In this document: positions 34,569-44,201 of the stretch, one piece after another
Position numbering within the stretch: position 1 is the first letter of the stretch
How the letters are laid out: each line of letters begins with the position of its first letter
Assembly (NCBI GenBank): GCA_015067025.1
Contig: SVNC01000005.1
Span: forward strand, 62,001 to 126,000
DNA: 64,000 bases
DNA from: Oscillospiraceae bacterium
GTDB taxonomy: Bacteria > Bacillota > Clostridia > Oscillospirales > Ruminococcaceae
Direction of reading: 5' to 3'
Notes under the pieces: generated by a model
What the model was told of the DNA's origin: nothing
Database searches by the model: none
Seen by the model: the letters and a program-made list of their open reading frames with translations, nothing else
Translations under genes and position numbers: made by a program

Positions 34569-37091
34569 TTAATATTTGTCGTCAGGGTCTTCGTTGAAGT
34601 CTGAATTGAATTTGTTGAATCTTGACTTCTTAGCAGGCTTCTTTTCTTCGGGTGCCTCTGTTTTTTCTTCAGCCTTTACTTCAACTTCTTCGGATTTCAC
34701 TTCTTCTGCAACTTCGTTAGCGGTTTCTTCTACTGCCTGAGCTACTTCTTCGACAGTTTCCTGAACTTCAGCTACTGCTTCTTCTGCCGCCTTAGCTTCC
34801 TTTTCAGCCTTTAGTCTTGCCTTTTCTTCAGCAGCCTTAGCTTTAGCTTCTGCCTTTGCAGCTCTCGCTTCAGCCTTCTTAGCAGCCTTTTCCTGCTTAG
34901 CTTTTTCCTTAGCAACCTTTTTAGCGTCTGCTTCTGAAAGAACTTCTTCAATAGTAGCTTCCTCTGTTGTAACTTCTTCTGAAGCGACATCGGTTACCAC
35001 TTCTTCTGTTTCTTCCTTAGCGTCACGTACTAAGTAGATCGTTTCTCCTCTTTCAAGTGCTTCAAGAGCTGTAAATCTTTCGGGAGATTCAAGAAGCTCG
35101 TTATCAAGCTTAAATTTAGCAACCATGCTATCGAGGATGCTTGCCTGTGATGAAAGTTCTTCTGCTGATGCAGCACATTCTTCACTGGTCGCTGAGTTTG
35201 TCTGTACAACGGATGAGATCTGGTCTACGCCGACTGTAACCTGCTGAAGTGCTTCAGCCTGTTCAATTGAAGCGGTAGAAATGTCATTTACGAGGTTTGT
35301 GGTATCGGTTGTAGTCCGAACGATCTTATCAAGGGTCTTAGCTGTTTCATCGGCAATCTTTGTACCATTGTCAACAGCGTCGATGGAGTTGTTGATAAGT
35401 ACTGTTGTATCGCTTGCCGCCTGTGCAACCTTACCTGCGAGGTTTCTTACTTCATCGGCAACTACTGCGAAGCCCTTACCTGCTTCGCCTGCTCTTGCAG
35501 CTTCTACTGCGGCATTAAGAGCAAGAATATTTGTCTGGAATGAGATATCATCGATCGTTCTGATGATCTTTGCGATTTCCGTAGATGTATCGTTGATTTC
35601 TGTCATCGCTTCGAGCAGAACCTTCATCTGCTTGTTACCGGATTCAACAAGCTTTGTAGCTGTTTCAGAGTTTTCTGCGGCGTTGTTTGCTCTCGCAGCG
35701 TTTCTGTTTACCTTATCGGTAATCTCAGCAATTGATGCTGAAAGCTCTTCGATAGAAGCCGCCTGCTTTGTAGCACCTTCTGAAAGGTTATTTGCAGCGG
35801 ATGCAACCTGAGAGGAGCCGTCAGATACCTGCTTACCTGCCTTATTAATGTTATCCATTGTATTGTTGAGTGACAGATGGATTCTTTCATAAGCATCGTA
35901 AAGGGGAGAGAAGTCTCCGATGTATACGTCTGCGGGCTTATATGTGAGGTCACCGTTACCAAATGCACCAAGCATATTGATAAGGTCGCCGATAACTGCG
36001 TTGATATTTGTTGCGATCTGGTTTGTGCTTTCGCTGAGTTCTGCAATCTCCTTGCTGACACCAGTGCCAAAATCGAGAGGCTTCTGGTGGAGGTTACCTT
36101 CAGAAAGACTAACGATCTGCTTGGAACAAAGCTCAACAGGCTTGATTATTGTCTTAACAACCGCGAGGATAATGAAGACTGAAATTGCGAAACATACAAC
36201 GGCTGCAATTGCACCGATAATTACTGATAAGTAAATAGCACTTGTATGTTCTGCAGGGTTTGCAACCATTATACATGCCCAACCACTTGAATCAGTAACA
36301 GGTGAATAATATATGTACTTGTTTACGTTATCAAGAGTTACACTTGCAAAGCCTTCGTTACCGTCTGTAGCTGCCTTTAGAGAATCTGCAAGAGGAGTAC
36401 CGGGTTGGTTTTCTATATAGTTTAACTGATTCTTAACGTCGTCTGGATTGGGAGAACCGATAACGTAACCATTCTTGTCGATAACAAACGCATAACCTGT
36501 TTCGCCGATGTGAATCTTTGAAACGACGTCTGAGAAATAGTTGACGTCTACCTGAAGATAAAGAACACCAATAACGGTTTTTGTGATATCCATTGAGTGG
36601 ATAGGTGCGTAAATATCTATTGCCATTGTTTCTCTGTGTTCAAGATAGAACGGATCGGAGATGACCATCACGTCGTTTTCAAGAGCATTTAAGAAACTCT
36701 GGTTTTCGGTATAATCAACCTTTGAATCACTGTTTACGCTTTCCTTTAGCTTTGTGATAACGTCAACGTTTAAATACATAGGGTACTCGCTCTTTAATGC
36801 TGCACATTTTGCTGTAGCAGCTTCAACGTCCCATATGTTTACGAAGCTGGCGTCAAGGGTGAACTGAGTTACCGAGTTCTTAAGTGTCGATATCTGGTTT
36901 GTAACGATGTTTGAGGAAAGATTTGATACTTCCGATAACTCTGTTACGAGTGCATCGTTCAGGAATTTATAGCTCATGCCGATGTTAAGGGCACTGACTA
37001 TAAAAAGCGAAGCACCTACCGTTGCACACATCCATTTGAATATTCGACCGGTAAGTGTTGTTCTTTTTTTGTTTTTATTATTTTTAATCAT
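34569..37091 (-). CDS. Methyl-accepting chemotaxis protein with long charged tail
   Basis: 840 residues. TM1 (about 14-40), a dCache-type ligand domain (about 45-290, [19 protein letters not shown]), TM2 (about 292-318), HAMP (about 320-372) and a signalling domain (about 430-660) with the tip motif [37 protein letters not shown] (abridged here to its start [11 protein letters not shown] and end [15 protein letters not shown]). Residues from about 663 form an unusual tail of about 180 residues: Glu/Val-rich, then Lys/Ala/Glu-rich coiled coil ([19 protein letters not shown]), ending [20 protein letters not shown]. No flagellar or che genes are nearby. Confidence 0.9.
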   Translation of the reverse strand: MIKNNKNKKRTTLTGRIFKWMCATVGASLFIVSALNIGMSYKFLNDALVTELSEVSNLSSNIVTNQISTLKNSVTQFTLDASFVNIWDVEAATAKCAALKSEYPMYLNVDVITKLKESVNSDSKVDYTENQSFLNALENDVMVISDPFYLEHRETMAIDIYAPIHSMDITKTVIGVLYLQVDVNYFSDVVSKIHIGETGYAFVIDKNGYVIGSPNPDDVKNQLNYIENQPGTPLADSLKAATDGNEGFASVTLDNVNKYIYYSPVTDSSGWACIMVANPAEHTSAIYLSVIIGAIAAVVCFAISVFIILAVVKTIIKPVELCSKQIVSLSEGNLHQKPLDFGTGVSKEIAELSESTNQIATNINAVIGDLINMLGAFGNGDLTYKPADVYIGDFSPLYDAYERIHLSLNNTMDNINKAGKQVSDGSSQVASAANNLSEGATKQAASIEELSASIAEITDKVNRNAARANNAAENSETATKLVESGNKQMKVLLEAMTEINDTSTEIAKIIRTIDDISFQTNILALNAAVEAARAGEAGKGFAVVADEVRNLAGKVAQAASDTTVLINNSIDAVDNGTKIADETAKTLDKIVRTTTDTTNLVNDISTASIEQAEALQQVTVGVDQISSVVQTNSATSEECAASAEELSSQASILDSMVAKFKLDNELLESPERFTALEALERGETIYLVRDAKEETEEVVTDVASEEVTTEEATIEEVLSEADAKKVAKEKAKQEKAAKKAEARAAKAEAKAKAAEEKARLKAEKEAKAAEEAVAEVQETVEEVAQAVEETANEVAEEVKSEEVEVKAEEKTEAPEEKKPAKKSRFNKFNSDFNEDPDDKY

Positions 37092-37302
37092 AAAAATACC
37101 CCGTTAAATTAGGAATTTTAAATAAATTTGATATACTAATAATATCACATTTTGATAAAAAAGTCAAACATAAAAACATTTTGTATATATTTTTCCACAA
37201 ATCAACCAAATAATAATGGGTAGTTTTATATAAAATAACAAATTGCTTTTATTCTTTACATAAAAATGTGATAAATTACACATATTTCTTTATTAGTTTT
37301 AC

Positions 37303-37333
37303 AAAAATACCGTCGCTGATAAGCGGCGGTATT
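37303..37333 (-). terminator. Terminator of the DegV gene
   Basis: ATACCGTCGC and GCGGCGGTAT form a stem with the T-run on the minus strand. The 37092-37302 stretch otherwise holds only AT-rich sequence. Confidence 0.8.
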
Positions 37334-37345
37334 ACCAATTATTTT

Positions 37346-38239
37346 TTACTTTATTTCAACAGGAATTCTATCCTTGCCTACAAAAAACAATGCTACCGTT
37401 CCCGGACCTGAATGTGTACCGATTACAGCACCTACATTGTCATAACGTATCTTCTTTACGTCAGGCATCATCTTCATAATGAGGTTGCCTAAATATTCAG
37501 CATCTGCTCTTGCGTCACCGTCACAGATATAAATTTCTTCATTCTGCCCGGGCGTGTATTTTTCCTTCATCTGCTTTGCCATAGCTTCAAGAGATTGCTT
37601 TCTGCCTCTTACTTTAGCGTATGGGAGAAGATGACCTGTGTCGCTTACGTAAAGTATAGGTTTAATTCCGAGCATACCGCCTACAACTGCAGAGAGCTTT
37701 GAAACTCGGCCGCCTCTATGAAGATGATTTAGGTCGTCAACTGTAAAGAGGTGTATGACGTTGTGCTTTATTTTTTCTGCGTATTCCGTAAGCTCTTCAA
37801 GGGTTGCACCCTTGTTACGTTTTGTAACGCAAAGATTTAAAAGAAGTCCTTCGCCGCCGCTTGCGGAAACGGAGTCAACGACGTTTATTTTCCTTTCGGG
37901 ATACTTTTCCATCAAATCCTTTGCTACAAGCAGAGCTGTCTGATAAGAGCCGCTGAGTGCAGATGAAAAGCAGAGGTAGAAAATATCCTTGTTTTCGTCT
38001 ATAATTGACTGAAAGAGATTTGTAAGAACCTCATAGGAAATCTGTGAAGTCTTTGGCAGACTTCCTTCTCTTACCTTTGCGTAAAATTCATTTACAGGAA
38101 GATCGTTTTCACTGAACTGGATGTATTCAGTATCTTCCATTGTGTAATGCATTCCGATATAGGTTACTTTATTTTCTTCATAGTATTCACGACCCATATC
38201 TGTAGTAGAGTCGGTTGCGATTACATACCCGTTTTCCAT
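37346..38239 (-). CDS. DegV family fatty-acid-binding protein
   Basis: 297 residues. DegV proteins (FakB-like) bind a fatty acid and may present it to a fatty-acid kinase. The ATDSTTDM start, TSQIS, the FSSALSGSYQTA ligand loop, VDSVSASGGEGLL, HRGGRVSKLSAVVGGMLGIKPIL and the C-terminal IGTHSGPGTVALFFVG are all typical. No FakA gene is adjacent. Cytosolic, monocistronic. Confidence 0.93.
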   Translation of the reverse strand: MENGYVIATDSTTDMGREYYEENKVTYIGMHYTMEDTEYIQFSENDLPVNEFYAKVREGSLPKTSQISYEVLTNLFQSIIDENKDIFYLCFSSALSGSYQTALLVAKDLMEKYPERKINVVDSVSASGGEGLLLNLCVTKRNKGATLEELTEYAEKIKHNVIHLFTVDDLNHLHRGGRVSKLSAVVGGMLGIKPILYVSDTGHLLPYAKVRGRKQSLEAMAKQMKEKYTPGQNEEIYICDGDARADAEYLGNLIMKMMPDVKKIRYDNVGAVIGTHSGPGTVALFFVGKDRIPVEIK

Positions 38240-38383
38240 AGGATGTTTTCCTTTCCGTTTGAAAATTCCAAAAGTTAATATAATACATAATTATTATATA
38301 CCCTTTTTTTCCCTGTGTCAAGAGAAAATTAATTAATAAACTAAAACATTGCTTTTAGTTTGCCACAAGATAATTAAAATATG

Positions 38384-38411
38384 AAAAGGACAACCCGAAG
38401 GATGTCCTTTT
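38384..38411 (-). terminator. Terminator of the GH26-like gene
   Basis: AAAAGGACA...TGTCCTTTT with a CGAA loop, just past the stop at 38420 on the minus strand. Confidence 0.8.
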
Positions 38412-38419
38412 ATGTATAA

Positions 38420-39868
38420 TTACTTCAGAATAGGAGCAAAACGAATACGTATATTAGGCATATTTTTTATCGTTGTATATGTGTTCAGCATCCAGTCTTC
38501 TGTAGCACCCTCTGTATTTTCGCCGCTTGCAGGAGGAGCGAAAATTTTCAGTGTCATATCCTTTGCACCGTCTAAAGGTTTTTCGTAGAATGCGGGCATA
38601 AAGTCTACCATCTTTGCGCCGGGAGCTTTATAGAACCACTTGCCGTTAAGTTCCATCATAAGGTTGAGGTCTGCGTCTTCACCCTCAAAGTATACTTCGC
38701 AGAAGGTTGGATTCTTTTCAAAGCTTAAAGGGATTTCGATACCGTCAGAATCTTCTGAACCGCCCCAACGGAGCTGTACAGGGAATGCAGCTTCTTCCTT
38801 TTCGGTGATAGCAGGGTAGAAATATTCATCGTGAATTATTTCCTTGTATGTTTTCATAACAGGCTGTTCAAAACCGCAGTCGGGGTTGTTGGGATCTTCA
38901 AATTCAAGACCAAGTCTGCCTCTGTCTCTGAACTGATAGAAGGTGAAGCCGTTGAACCAGCCCTGCTCCTCGTCATTCTTCAGCATATCGCAGAATTCCT
39001 TTACCATTTCTGCCTGCTCGTAAGGACCTGTAACGTCACCGTCAGCGTTGAATTCGCTCATAACCATAGGCTTCTTTACACCGCCGCAGATCTCTCTGTA
39101 ACGCTTTTCAGAAAGCTTTGTAAGGTTATATGTGTCAGCTACCTTGCTTCTGCCAAAGGAGTTTCCGCCTTCTTCCGCAATGTCAAAGGGCCAGCCCCAG
39201 TGAAGAGCCATATACTTGTCAACAGACCAGATATCTGTTGCTCTTACTGCGTTTGCAAATTCCTTTTCCATTTCGATCTCTTCGCCCTTTTCGGGATGCT
39301 CAATACCTCCAATGCAAAGCACAAGCTTTACGTTGGGAGCTTCCTTATGGAAGATCTCACAGCAATGCTCAAAGAAATCGGCAACCTCCTGATATGTAGC
39401 ACGCTTGTTGAAGGTGAACCAGCTACCTGTAGCCTCGTGATTTATACGAAGCTGCATTCTGCCGTAGGTCCTCATTTCCTGAGCGATTTTTATAATATGT
39501 TCATCTGATACGTTAGGGTCGATTGTGAGAGTAAGAATAACATCCTGACCGTGACGGCGTACGTCTCTCATACAAGTGAAAGGCTCGTCCTCTGTTGTGC
39601 CGCCGATACCACCCTTATAGGTGAAATAATCGTCATAAGGATAGTCCCACTGGAATTTGATTTCCTTATCAGGAAATGCGTATCTTGCTCTTACAGGCCA
39701 TGTTTCGTCAAGAGGGTAGTAGCAGTACATAAGGCTTATAGCTCTGTGAGGTCTGCCAAGCTTATTAAGAATATAATCCTGGTTTACGTATTCGCCTCTT
39801 TCGCTGCCATCGCCTAAGTCAACGGCACACTTTGCTTCGCCTAAATGAATTTTGCGTATTTCTTTCAT
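38420..39868 (-). CDS. Cytosolic glycoside hydrolase-like protein, GH26/clan A type
   Basis: 482 residues without a signal peptide. A TIM-barrel-like region (about 30-330) has LRINHEATGSWF with Glu145 and VMSEFNADGD with Glu272. These resemble the acid/base (HExxGxW) and nucleophile (SEF) sites of GH26-like clan A enzymes. A C-terminal beta domain (about 345-482) follows. Its cytosolic place suggests action on imported beta-linked oligosaccharides. Exact family and substrate cannot be fixed from reading alone. Confidence 0.65.
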   Translation of the reverse strand: MKEIRKIHLGEAKCAVDLGDGSERGEYVNQDYILNKLGRPHRAISLMYCYYPLDETWPVRARYAFPDKEIKFQWDYPYDDYFTYKGGIGGTTEDEPFTCMRDVRRHGQDVILTLTIDPNVSDEHIIKIAQEMRTYGRMQLRINHEATGSWFTFNKRATYQEVADFFEHCCEIFHKEAPNVKLVLCIGGIEHPEKGEEIEMEKEFANAVRATDIWSVDKYMALHWGWPFDIAEEGGNSFGRSKVADTYNLTKLSEKRYREICGGVKKPMVMSEFNADGDVTGPYEQAEMVKEFCDMLKNDEEQGWFNGFTFYQFRDRGRLGLEFEDPNNPDCGFEQPVMKTYKEIIHDEYFYPAITEKEEAAFPVQLRWGGSEDSDGIEIPLSFEKNPTFCEVYFEGEDADLNLMMELNGKWFYKAPGAKMVDFMPAFYEKPLDGAKDMTLKIFAPPASGENTEGATEDWMLNTYTTIKNMPNIRIRFAPILK

Positions 39869-40045
39869 AGTCTTTTCCTTTCATATAAAGTGAGATTTTA
39901 TCGTAACAAAAAATTCAATAAATTTAGTATATCACAAAATGAAAACGATTTCAAGCCTTTACAAAAACTTTTTTTTAGTTTATAATAATAAGGTATTTTT
40001 TTATAAATTCGGAAATTATTCTGACAAAAGAAAGGAAATATATTT

Positions 40046-41158
40046 ATGCTTCAGTACGATGAAATAAGAATAGAATTTGAAAACCTTGCGCCCCAGCTAA
40101 AGGAGCTTGAATCTGCTCTCGACCTTCAGAATGTAAGAGACGAGGTAGCTAAGATGGAAGAGCAGAGTGCACAGCCTGATTTCTGGAACGACGTAGAAAA
40201 TTCTCAGAAGATATCCCAGAAGATAGGCGAGCTTAAGAACGTTATATCTTCCTATGAAAAGTTAAAGGAAAGCTATGATGACGTTCTTACAATGGTAGAA
40301 CTTGCACAGGAAGAGGATGACGAATCTATGCTCCCTGAAATTGAAGAGCTTGCCGAGCAGTTCAGAACAGAGCTTGAAGCACAGAAGTTAGCAACACTTC
40401 TTTCAGGTGAATTTGACAATAATAATGCAATCCTTACCTTCCATGCAGGTGCAGGCGGTACGGAGGCTCAGGACTGGGTAGAAATGCTTTACCGTATGTA
40501 TAACCGCTGGGCAGAAAGACACGGTATGAAAGTTACGGTTCTTGACTATCTTGATGGTGAAGAAGCAGGTATCAAGAGTGCATCCATTCTTATCGAAGGC
40601 AGAAATGCTTACGGCTATTTAAAGAGCGAACACGGCGTACACCGTCTTGTAAGAGTTTCTCCCTTTGACAGCTCAGGAAGAAGACACACAAGCTTTGCGT
40701 CTCTTGAAGTTATGCCCGAAATCGATGAAGATATAGACGTTGAAATCAGTGAAGACGAAATCGAAATGCAGGTATATCGTGCCAGTGGTGCAGGCGGTCA
40801 GAAGGTAAACAAGACTTCATCTGCAGTTCGTATCACACATATACCTACAGGTATAGTATGTGCTTGTCAGACGGAGCGTTCACAGCATCAGAATAAGGAA
40901 TACGCTCTTCGTATGTTAAAGTCAAAGCTTATCGAGATCAAGGAAAGAGAACACCTTGATAAGATCTCCGATATCAAGGGCGAACAGCTCCAGATTGCCT
41001 GGGGTGCACAGATACGCTCTTACGTATTTATGCCCTATACAATGGCAAAGGATCACCGCACAAGTTTTGAAATGGGTAATATCACAGCGGTTATGGACGG
41101 TGACATTGACGGCTTTATCAATGCGTATTTAAAGGCTAAGAGCTTAGGACAGATATAA
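40046..41158 (+). CDS. prfB: Peptide chain release factor 2
   Basis: 370 residues. RF2 ends translation at UGA and UAA. The stop-codon-reading SPF motif (RVSPFDSSGRRHTS) and the peptidyl-hydrolysis motif GGQ (SGAGGQKVNKTSSAVRI) are present. The reading frame is continuous from ATG 40046 through the N-terminal coiled coil, so the +1 programmed frameshift found in many prfB genes is absent. AAAGGAAA precedes the start. Confidence 0.96.
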   Translation: MLQYDEIRIEFENLAPQLKELESALDLQNVRDEVAKMEEQSAQPDFWNDVENSQKISQKIGELKNVISSYEKLKESYDDVLTMVELAQEEDDESMLPEIEELAEQFRTELEAQKLATLLSGEFDNNNAILTFHAGAGGTEAQDWVEMLYRMYNRWAERHGMKVTVLDYLDGEEAGIKSASILIEGRNAYGYLKSEHGVHRLVRVSPFDSSGRRHTSFASLEVMPEIDEDIDVEISEDEIEMQVYRASGAGGQKVNKTSSAVRITHIPTGIVCACQTERSQHQNKEYALRMLKSKLIEIKEREHLDKISDIKGEQLQIAWGAQIRSYVFMPYTMAKDHRTSFEMGNITAVMDGDIDGFINAYLKAKSLGQI

Positions 41159-41167
41159 GGATTACAA

Positions 41168-42514
41168 ATGAAGAAAAATGATATTATCGAGCTGGAGATA
41201 ACCTCGCTTACAAACGAGTGCTCCGGGGTAGGTAAGGCAGACGGCATGGTGGTATTCGTGCCGTTTTCTGCTATAGGTGACAAATTAGAGGTGAAAATCC
41301 TCAAGGTCAATAAAACCTACTGTTATGGAAAAATCGAAAGAATAATAACTCCCTCTCCCGATAGAGTAACCCCCGATTGCAGTATTTACGGCAAGTGCGG
41401 TGGTTGCTCCCTTCGTCATATCAGCTATGAGGCAGAGCTTAAAGCAAAGGCACAGTTTGTAACTGACGCCTTTACAAGAATAGGCGGACTTAGTCCCGAG
41501 TTTCTCCCGATCGTAGCAAACGATAACCTTTACGGCTATCGCAATAAATTGCAGATGCCTGTAGGAGTGGATAAGGAAGGGAATATCATAAGCGGTTTTT
41601 ACGCTACCCATTCCCATAGAATAGTACCCTGCGATAACTGTCTTTTACAGCCGGAAATCTTTAAGAGTATTACAGACAGAATAAAGGAGCTTGCAAAGGA
41701 GCTTCGTATATCCTTATATAACGACGAAACAAGAAAGGGTAATCTCCGTCATATCTATCTCAGAAAAGGTCACTACAGCGGAGAAATATGCCTTTGTTTA
41801 GTAGTAAAGAATAACGAAAAGAAGCTGAAAGCACTCATTGATAAAATAACTTCAGAATATAAAGAAATAGTATCAGCGGTAGTAAATATAAATCCAAAAG
41901 ACACAAACGTTATTTTAGGAGAAGAAGAGATCCTGATGTACGGAAAATCAGAAATTACCGATACAATGTGCGGCAATAAGATTTCCATTGCACCAAAGGC
42001 TTTCTATCAGGTAAATACTCCTGCCGCAGAAAAGCTTTACGCCAAAGCAAAGGAATTTGCCGAGCCGAATGGCAAAATTGTACTTGACTTATACTGCGGA
42101 GCTGGTACAATAGGATTATCAATGGCAAAAGAAGCTGAAAAGATAATCGGTGTTGAAATAATCCCCGAGGCTATAGAAAATGCAAAAAAGAATGCAGAAG
42201 CAAACGACATAGTAAATGCAGAATTCATCTGCGCCGATGCAAGCAAGGCGGCAAAGATATTACTTGAAAAAGGCTTGAAGCCTGACGTTGTAATAGTAGA
42301 TCCACCGAGAAAGGGATGCGGAGAAGAAGCGGTAAACTATATAGCACAGTTCGGTGCAGAAAGAATAGTTATGGTCTCCTGCAACGCCGCCACAGCCGCC
42401 AGAGATTGCGGATATTTTGATAACTTAGGCTATAAGACAACGAAGGTTGTGCCTGTTGATATGTTTTCAAGAACAGCACACGTTGAAACGGTTGTTCTCC
42501 TTATCAAGGAGTAA
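41168..42514 (+). CDS. 23S rRNA (uracil-C5)-methyltransferase, RlmD/RlmCD type
   Basis: 448 residues. An N-terminal TRAM domain (about 1-60) is followed by an iron-sulfur Cys cluster (CSIYGKCGGC plus CDNC), a SAM-binding domain (VLDLYCGAGTIGL, VEIIPEAIENA) and the catalytic motif VSCNAATAARD with the nucleophile Cys. It methylates U1939 and/or U747-type sites in 23S rRNA, or related RNA. It starts nine bases after prfB, so it is probably co-transcribed. Its last 117 bases before the divergent end are repeated at 43563. Confidence 0.92.
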   Translation: MKKNDIIELEITSLTNECSGVGKADGMVVFVPFSAIGDKLEVKILKVNKTYCYGKIERIITPSPDRVTPDCSIYGKCGGCSLRHISYEAELKAKAQFVTDAFTRIGGLSPEFLPIVANDNLYGYRNKLQMPVGVDKEGNIISGFYATHSHRIVPCDNCLLQPEIFKSITDRIKELAKELRISLYNDETRKGNLRHIYLRKGHYSGEICLCLVVKNNEKKLKALIDKITSEYKEIVSAVVNINPKDTNVILGEEEILMYGKSEITDTMCGNKISIAPKAFYQVNTPAAEKLYAKAKEFAEPNGKIVLDLYCGAGTIGLSMAKEAEKIIGVEIIPEAIENAKKNAEANDIVNAEFICADASKAAKILLEKGLKPDVVIVDPPRKGCGEEAVNYIAQFGAERIVMVSCNAATAARDCGYFDNLGYKTTKVVPVDMFSRTAHVETVVLLIKE

Positions 42515-42535
42515 TTATATATCGGGAGGGTACAT

Positions 42536-43492
42536 ATGTTCACTAAAGCAAATAACGTCTTTAAAACAAGCTTATCTGCATCTCTCCACTATATTACAGT
42601 AAAAGGTGCAGGCAAAACGCCTCTTGTTCTCATACATGGTCAAGGTATGTGCGGACTTGATTATGAGACTGTTTTCGAAAAATTGACTGCCGATTATACA
42701 CTTTATCTTGTGGATTGTTTCGGTCATGGAGAAAGCGAAAAGGACTCTACTTTGTATCGTTGTAACGTAATAGGTGACGCTATCGCAGAATTTATAGAGA
42801 GTGAGATTAAAGAACCCTGTGTAGTAAGCGGTCATTCTTCCGGTGGAATACTTGCAGCTTACGTTGCAGGAAAAATACCTGAGTGCGTCAAAGGACTTAT
42901 GCTTGAAGATCCGCCTTTCTTCAACGTTCAACCTGGTGAATTTGAAAACACTTTTGTATATAAGGACAGCTTTCAGGTTACGCACGGATTTCTGAGTCAG
43001 TCGGAAGAAACCGAATATATTCCTTATTATATCGAACACGGCTATATTTATAATTATCTTGGAGAAAGGTTTTTCGGTAAGGAATGGGTAAATAAATTAG
43101 CACAAGAAGCGAGGAAAAAGCTGAAAATTAATCCCGGCAAGCTACCGGATTTGAACAAGGTTTCAGCAAAATCCTTTCAGGGTTTTACCTACTGGAATAA
43201 ATTCGATTTGCTTTTTTCTGAAAGCTTTTATACAGGCGAGTGGTTCAATGGTGTAGATCAGGAAGAAATTCTGAAAAATGTTGAATGCCCTACGGTATAT
43301 TTAAAAGCTAAGACTAAATACGGCAAGGACAAAGTTTTGTGGGCGGCAAATACCGATGAGTCTGCCGACAGAATTATGAGCATTTTAAAAATCGGTAAGA
43401 GAAAGATTGTCAGAAGCGGTCATGATATTCATTTCGAAAAGCCACGACATTTCATAAAGGCTCTGAAGATTTTGAGAAAGATGATGAAGTGA
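42536..43492 (+). CDS. Alpha/beta hydrolase
   Basis: 318 residues, cytosolic. Oxyanion motif LIHGQGMCG, VDCFGHGES, nucleophile elbow VSGHSSGGI, C-terminal HDIHFEKP with the probable catalytic His. General esterase/hydrolase fold; substrate unknown. GGGAGGG lies before ATG 42536, and it follows the RNA methyltransferase by 21 bases. Confidence 0.85.
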   Translation: MFTKANNVFKTSLSASLHYITVKGAGKTPLVLIHGQGMCGLDYETVFEKLTADYTLYLVDCFGHGESEKDSTLYRCNVIGDAIAEFIESEIKEPCVVSGHSSGGILAAYVAGKIPECVKGLMLEDPPFFNVQPGEFENTFVYKDSFQVTHGFLSQSEETEYIPYYIEHGYIYNYLGERFFGKEWVNKLAQEARKKLKINPGKLPDLNKVSAKSFQGFTYWNKFDLLFSESFYTGEWFNGVDQEEILKNVECPTVYLKAKTKYGKDKVLWAANTDESADRIMSILKIGKRKIVRSGHDIHFEKPRHFIKALKILRKMMK

Positions 43493-43504
43493 GGATTAAG
43501 ATAT

Positions 43505-43716
43505 AAAGGAGCACGTTATGCCAACACCCACAAAATTCTCTCTTTTTCTCGATAACGCCCGCCTCCTGCAACGCCGCCACAGCCGCCAGAGATTGCGGAT
43601 ATTTTGATAACTTAGGCTATAAGACAACGAAGGTTGTGCCTGTTGATATGTTTTCAAGAACAGCGCACGTTGAGTGTGTGGTATGTCTTACGCACAATGA
43701 CGATAGTCAAAAGTAA
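43505..43716 (+). pseudogene. Chimeric remnant: 5' end of a nucleotidyltransferase-like gene joined to 3' end of an rlmD-like gene
   Basis: Bases 43505-43567, including the ribosome site and ATG (43518), closely match the start of the gene at 44202 (MPTPTKFSLFLDNARLL versus MPTSSKFPLFLDNARLL). From 43563 to 43673 the sequence repeats 42376-42486, near the end of the RNA methyltransferase gene, with a single mismatch. It then continues as HVECVVCLTHNDDSQK and stops at 43716. The junction is at CTCCTGCA. The two parts are in different frames, so translation from 43518 stops after 29 codons. This is a fusion scar, not a working gene. Confidence 0.9.
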
Positions 43717-43790
43717 AGAACTGAAATTTCAGTATTTGGACAGATTTTGCTTACAGCAATAAGATATAAATATATTGGAAAGGAGCTTTT

Positions 43791-44183
43791 ATGAAAACTG
43801 AATTAATTGACGGAAACAATTCTATCAGAATAGACAATTTTGCTTTTTCACCTTATGATATGTATAGAGTAACCTTTGATATTTATGTAACGTCAGGCTC
43901 CTTCAGCGGTTATGGTGAATGTGAATACCATACAGGATATTTCAGTAAATTTGTATCCGAAATGCAGAAAATGTACGATTTTAAAAGAAAGTCAGTTACG
44001 TTTAAAGACATCTGTTATGGCAGTGAAATAATTTTCACGATTGACAGGGCAGGGCGTGTTGTGATTAAAGGTACAGTATATGCAGATGCAATGGAACACA
44101 GTATGACTTTTTGCTTTAATACAGACCAAAGTGTTCTTTTGCCATTTATAAACGGACTTAAGAAAATGATTGAAAAGTGCTGA
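43791..44183 (+). CDS. Small WapI/DUF6228-like protein
   Basis: 130 residues, cytosolic, mostly beta strands with a helix around SKFVSEMQKMYDF and a C-terminal helix (LLPFINGLKKMIEKC). The plan (alternating strands, middle helix with a Phe/Trp-type motif, second sheet) resembles the WapI/DUF6228 immunity-type fold, but this is by eye only. AAAGGAG precedes ATG 43791. No toxin gene is adjacent. It lies between the fusion scar and the intact nucleotidyltransferase-like gene. Confidence 0.55.
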   Translation: MKTELIDGNNSIRIDNFAFSPYDMYRVTFDIYVTSGSFSGYGECEYHTGYFSKFVSEMQKMYDFKRKSVTFKDICYGSEIIFTIDRAGRVVIKGTVYADAMEHSMTFCFNTDQSVLLPFINGLKKMIEKC

Positions 44184-44201
44184 TGAGTAAAGGAGAATAT
44201 T

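Noticed and set aside
38831-39508. 225-codon plus-strand frame inside the GH26-like gene
   Set aside because: Antisense shadow of a gene with catalytic motifs on the minus strand; composition is not protein-like.
40046-40120. Programmed frameshift in prfB
   Set aside because: No in-frame UGA or CTTTGA slip site is present; the N-terminal coiled coil is encoded without interruption.
43518-43607. Real 29-codon peptide gene with its own ribosome site
   Set aside because: It is explained as the start of a nucleotidyltransferase copy running out of frame into an rlmD fragment.
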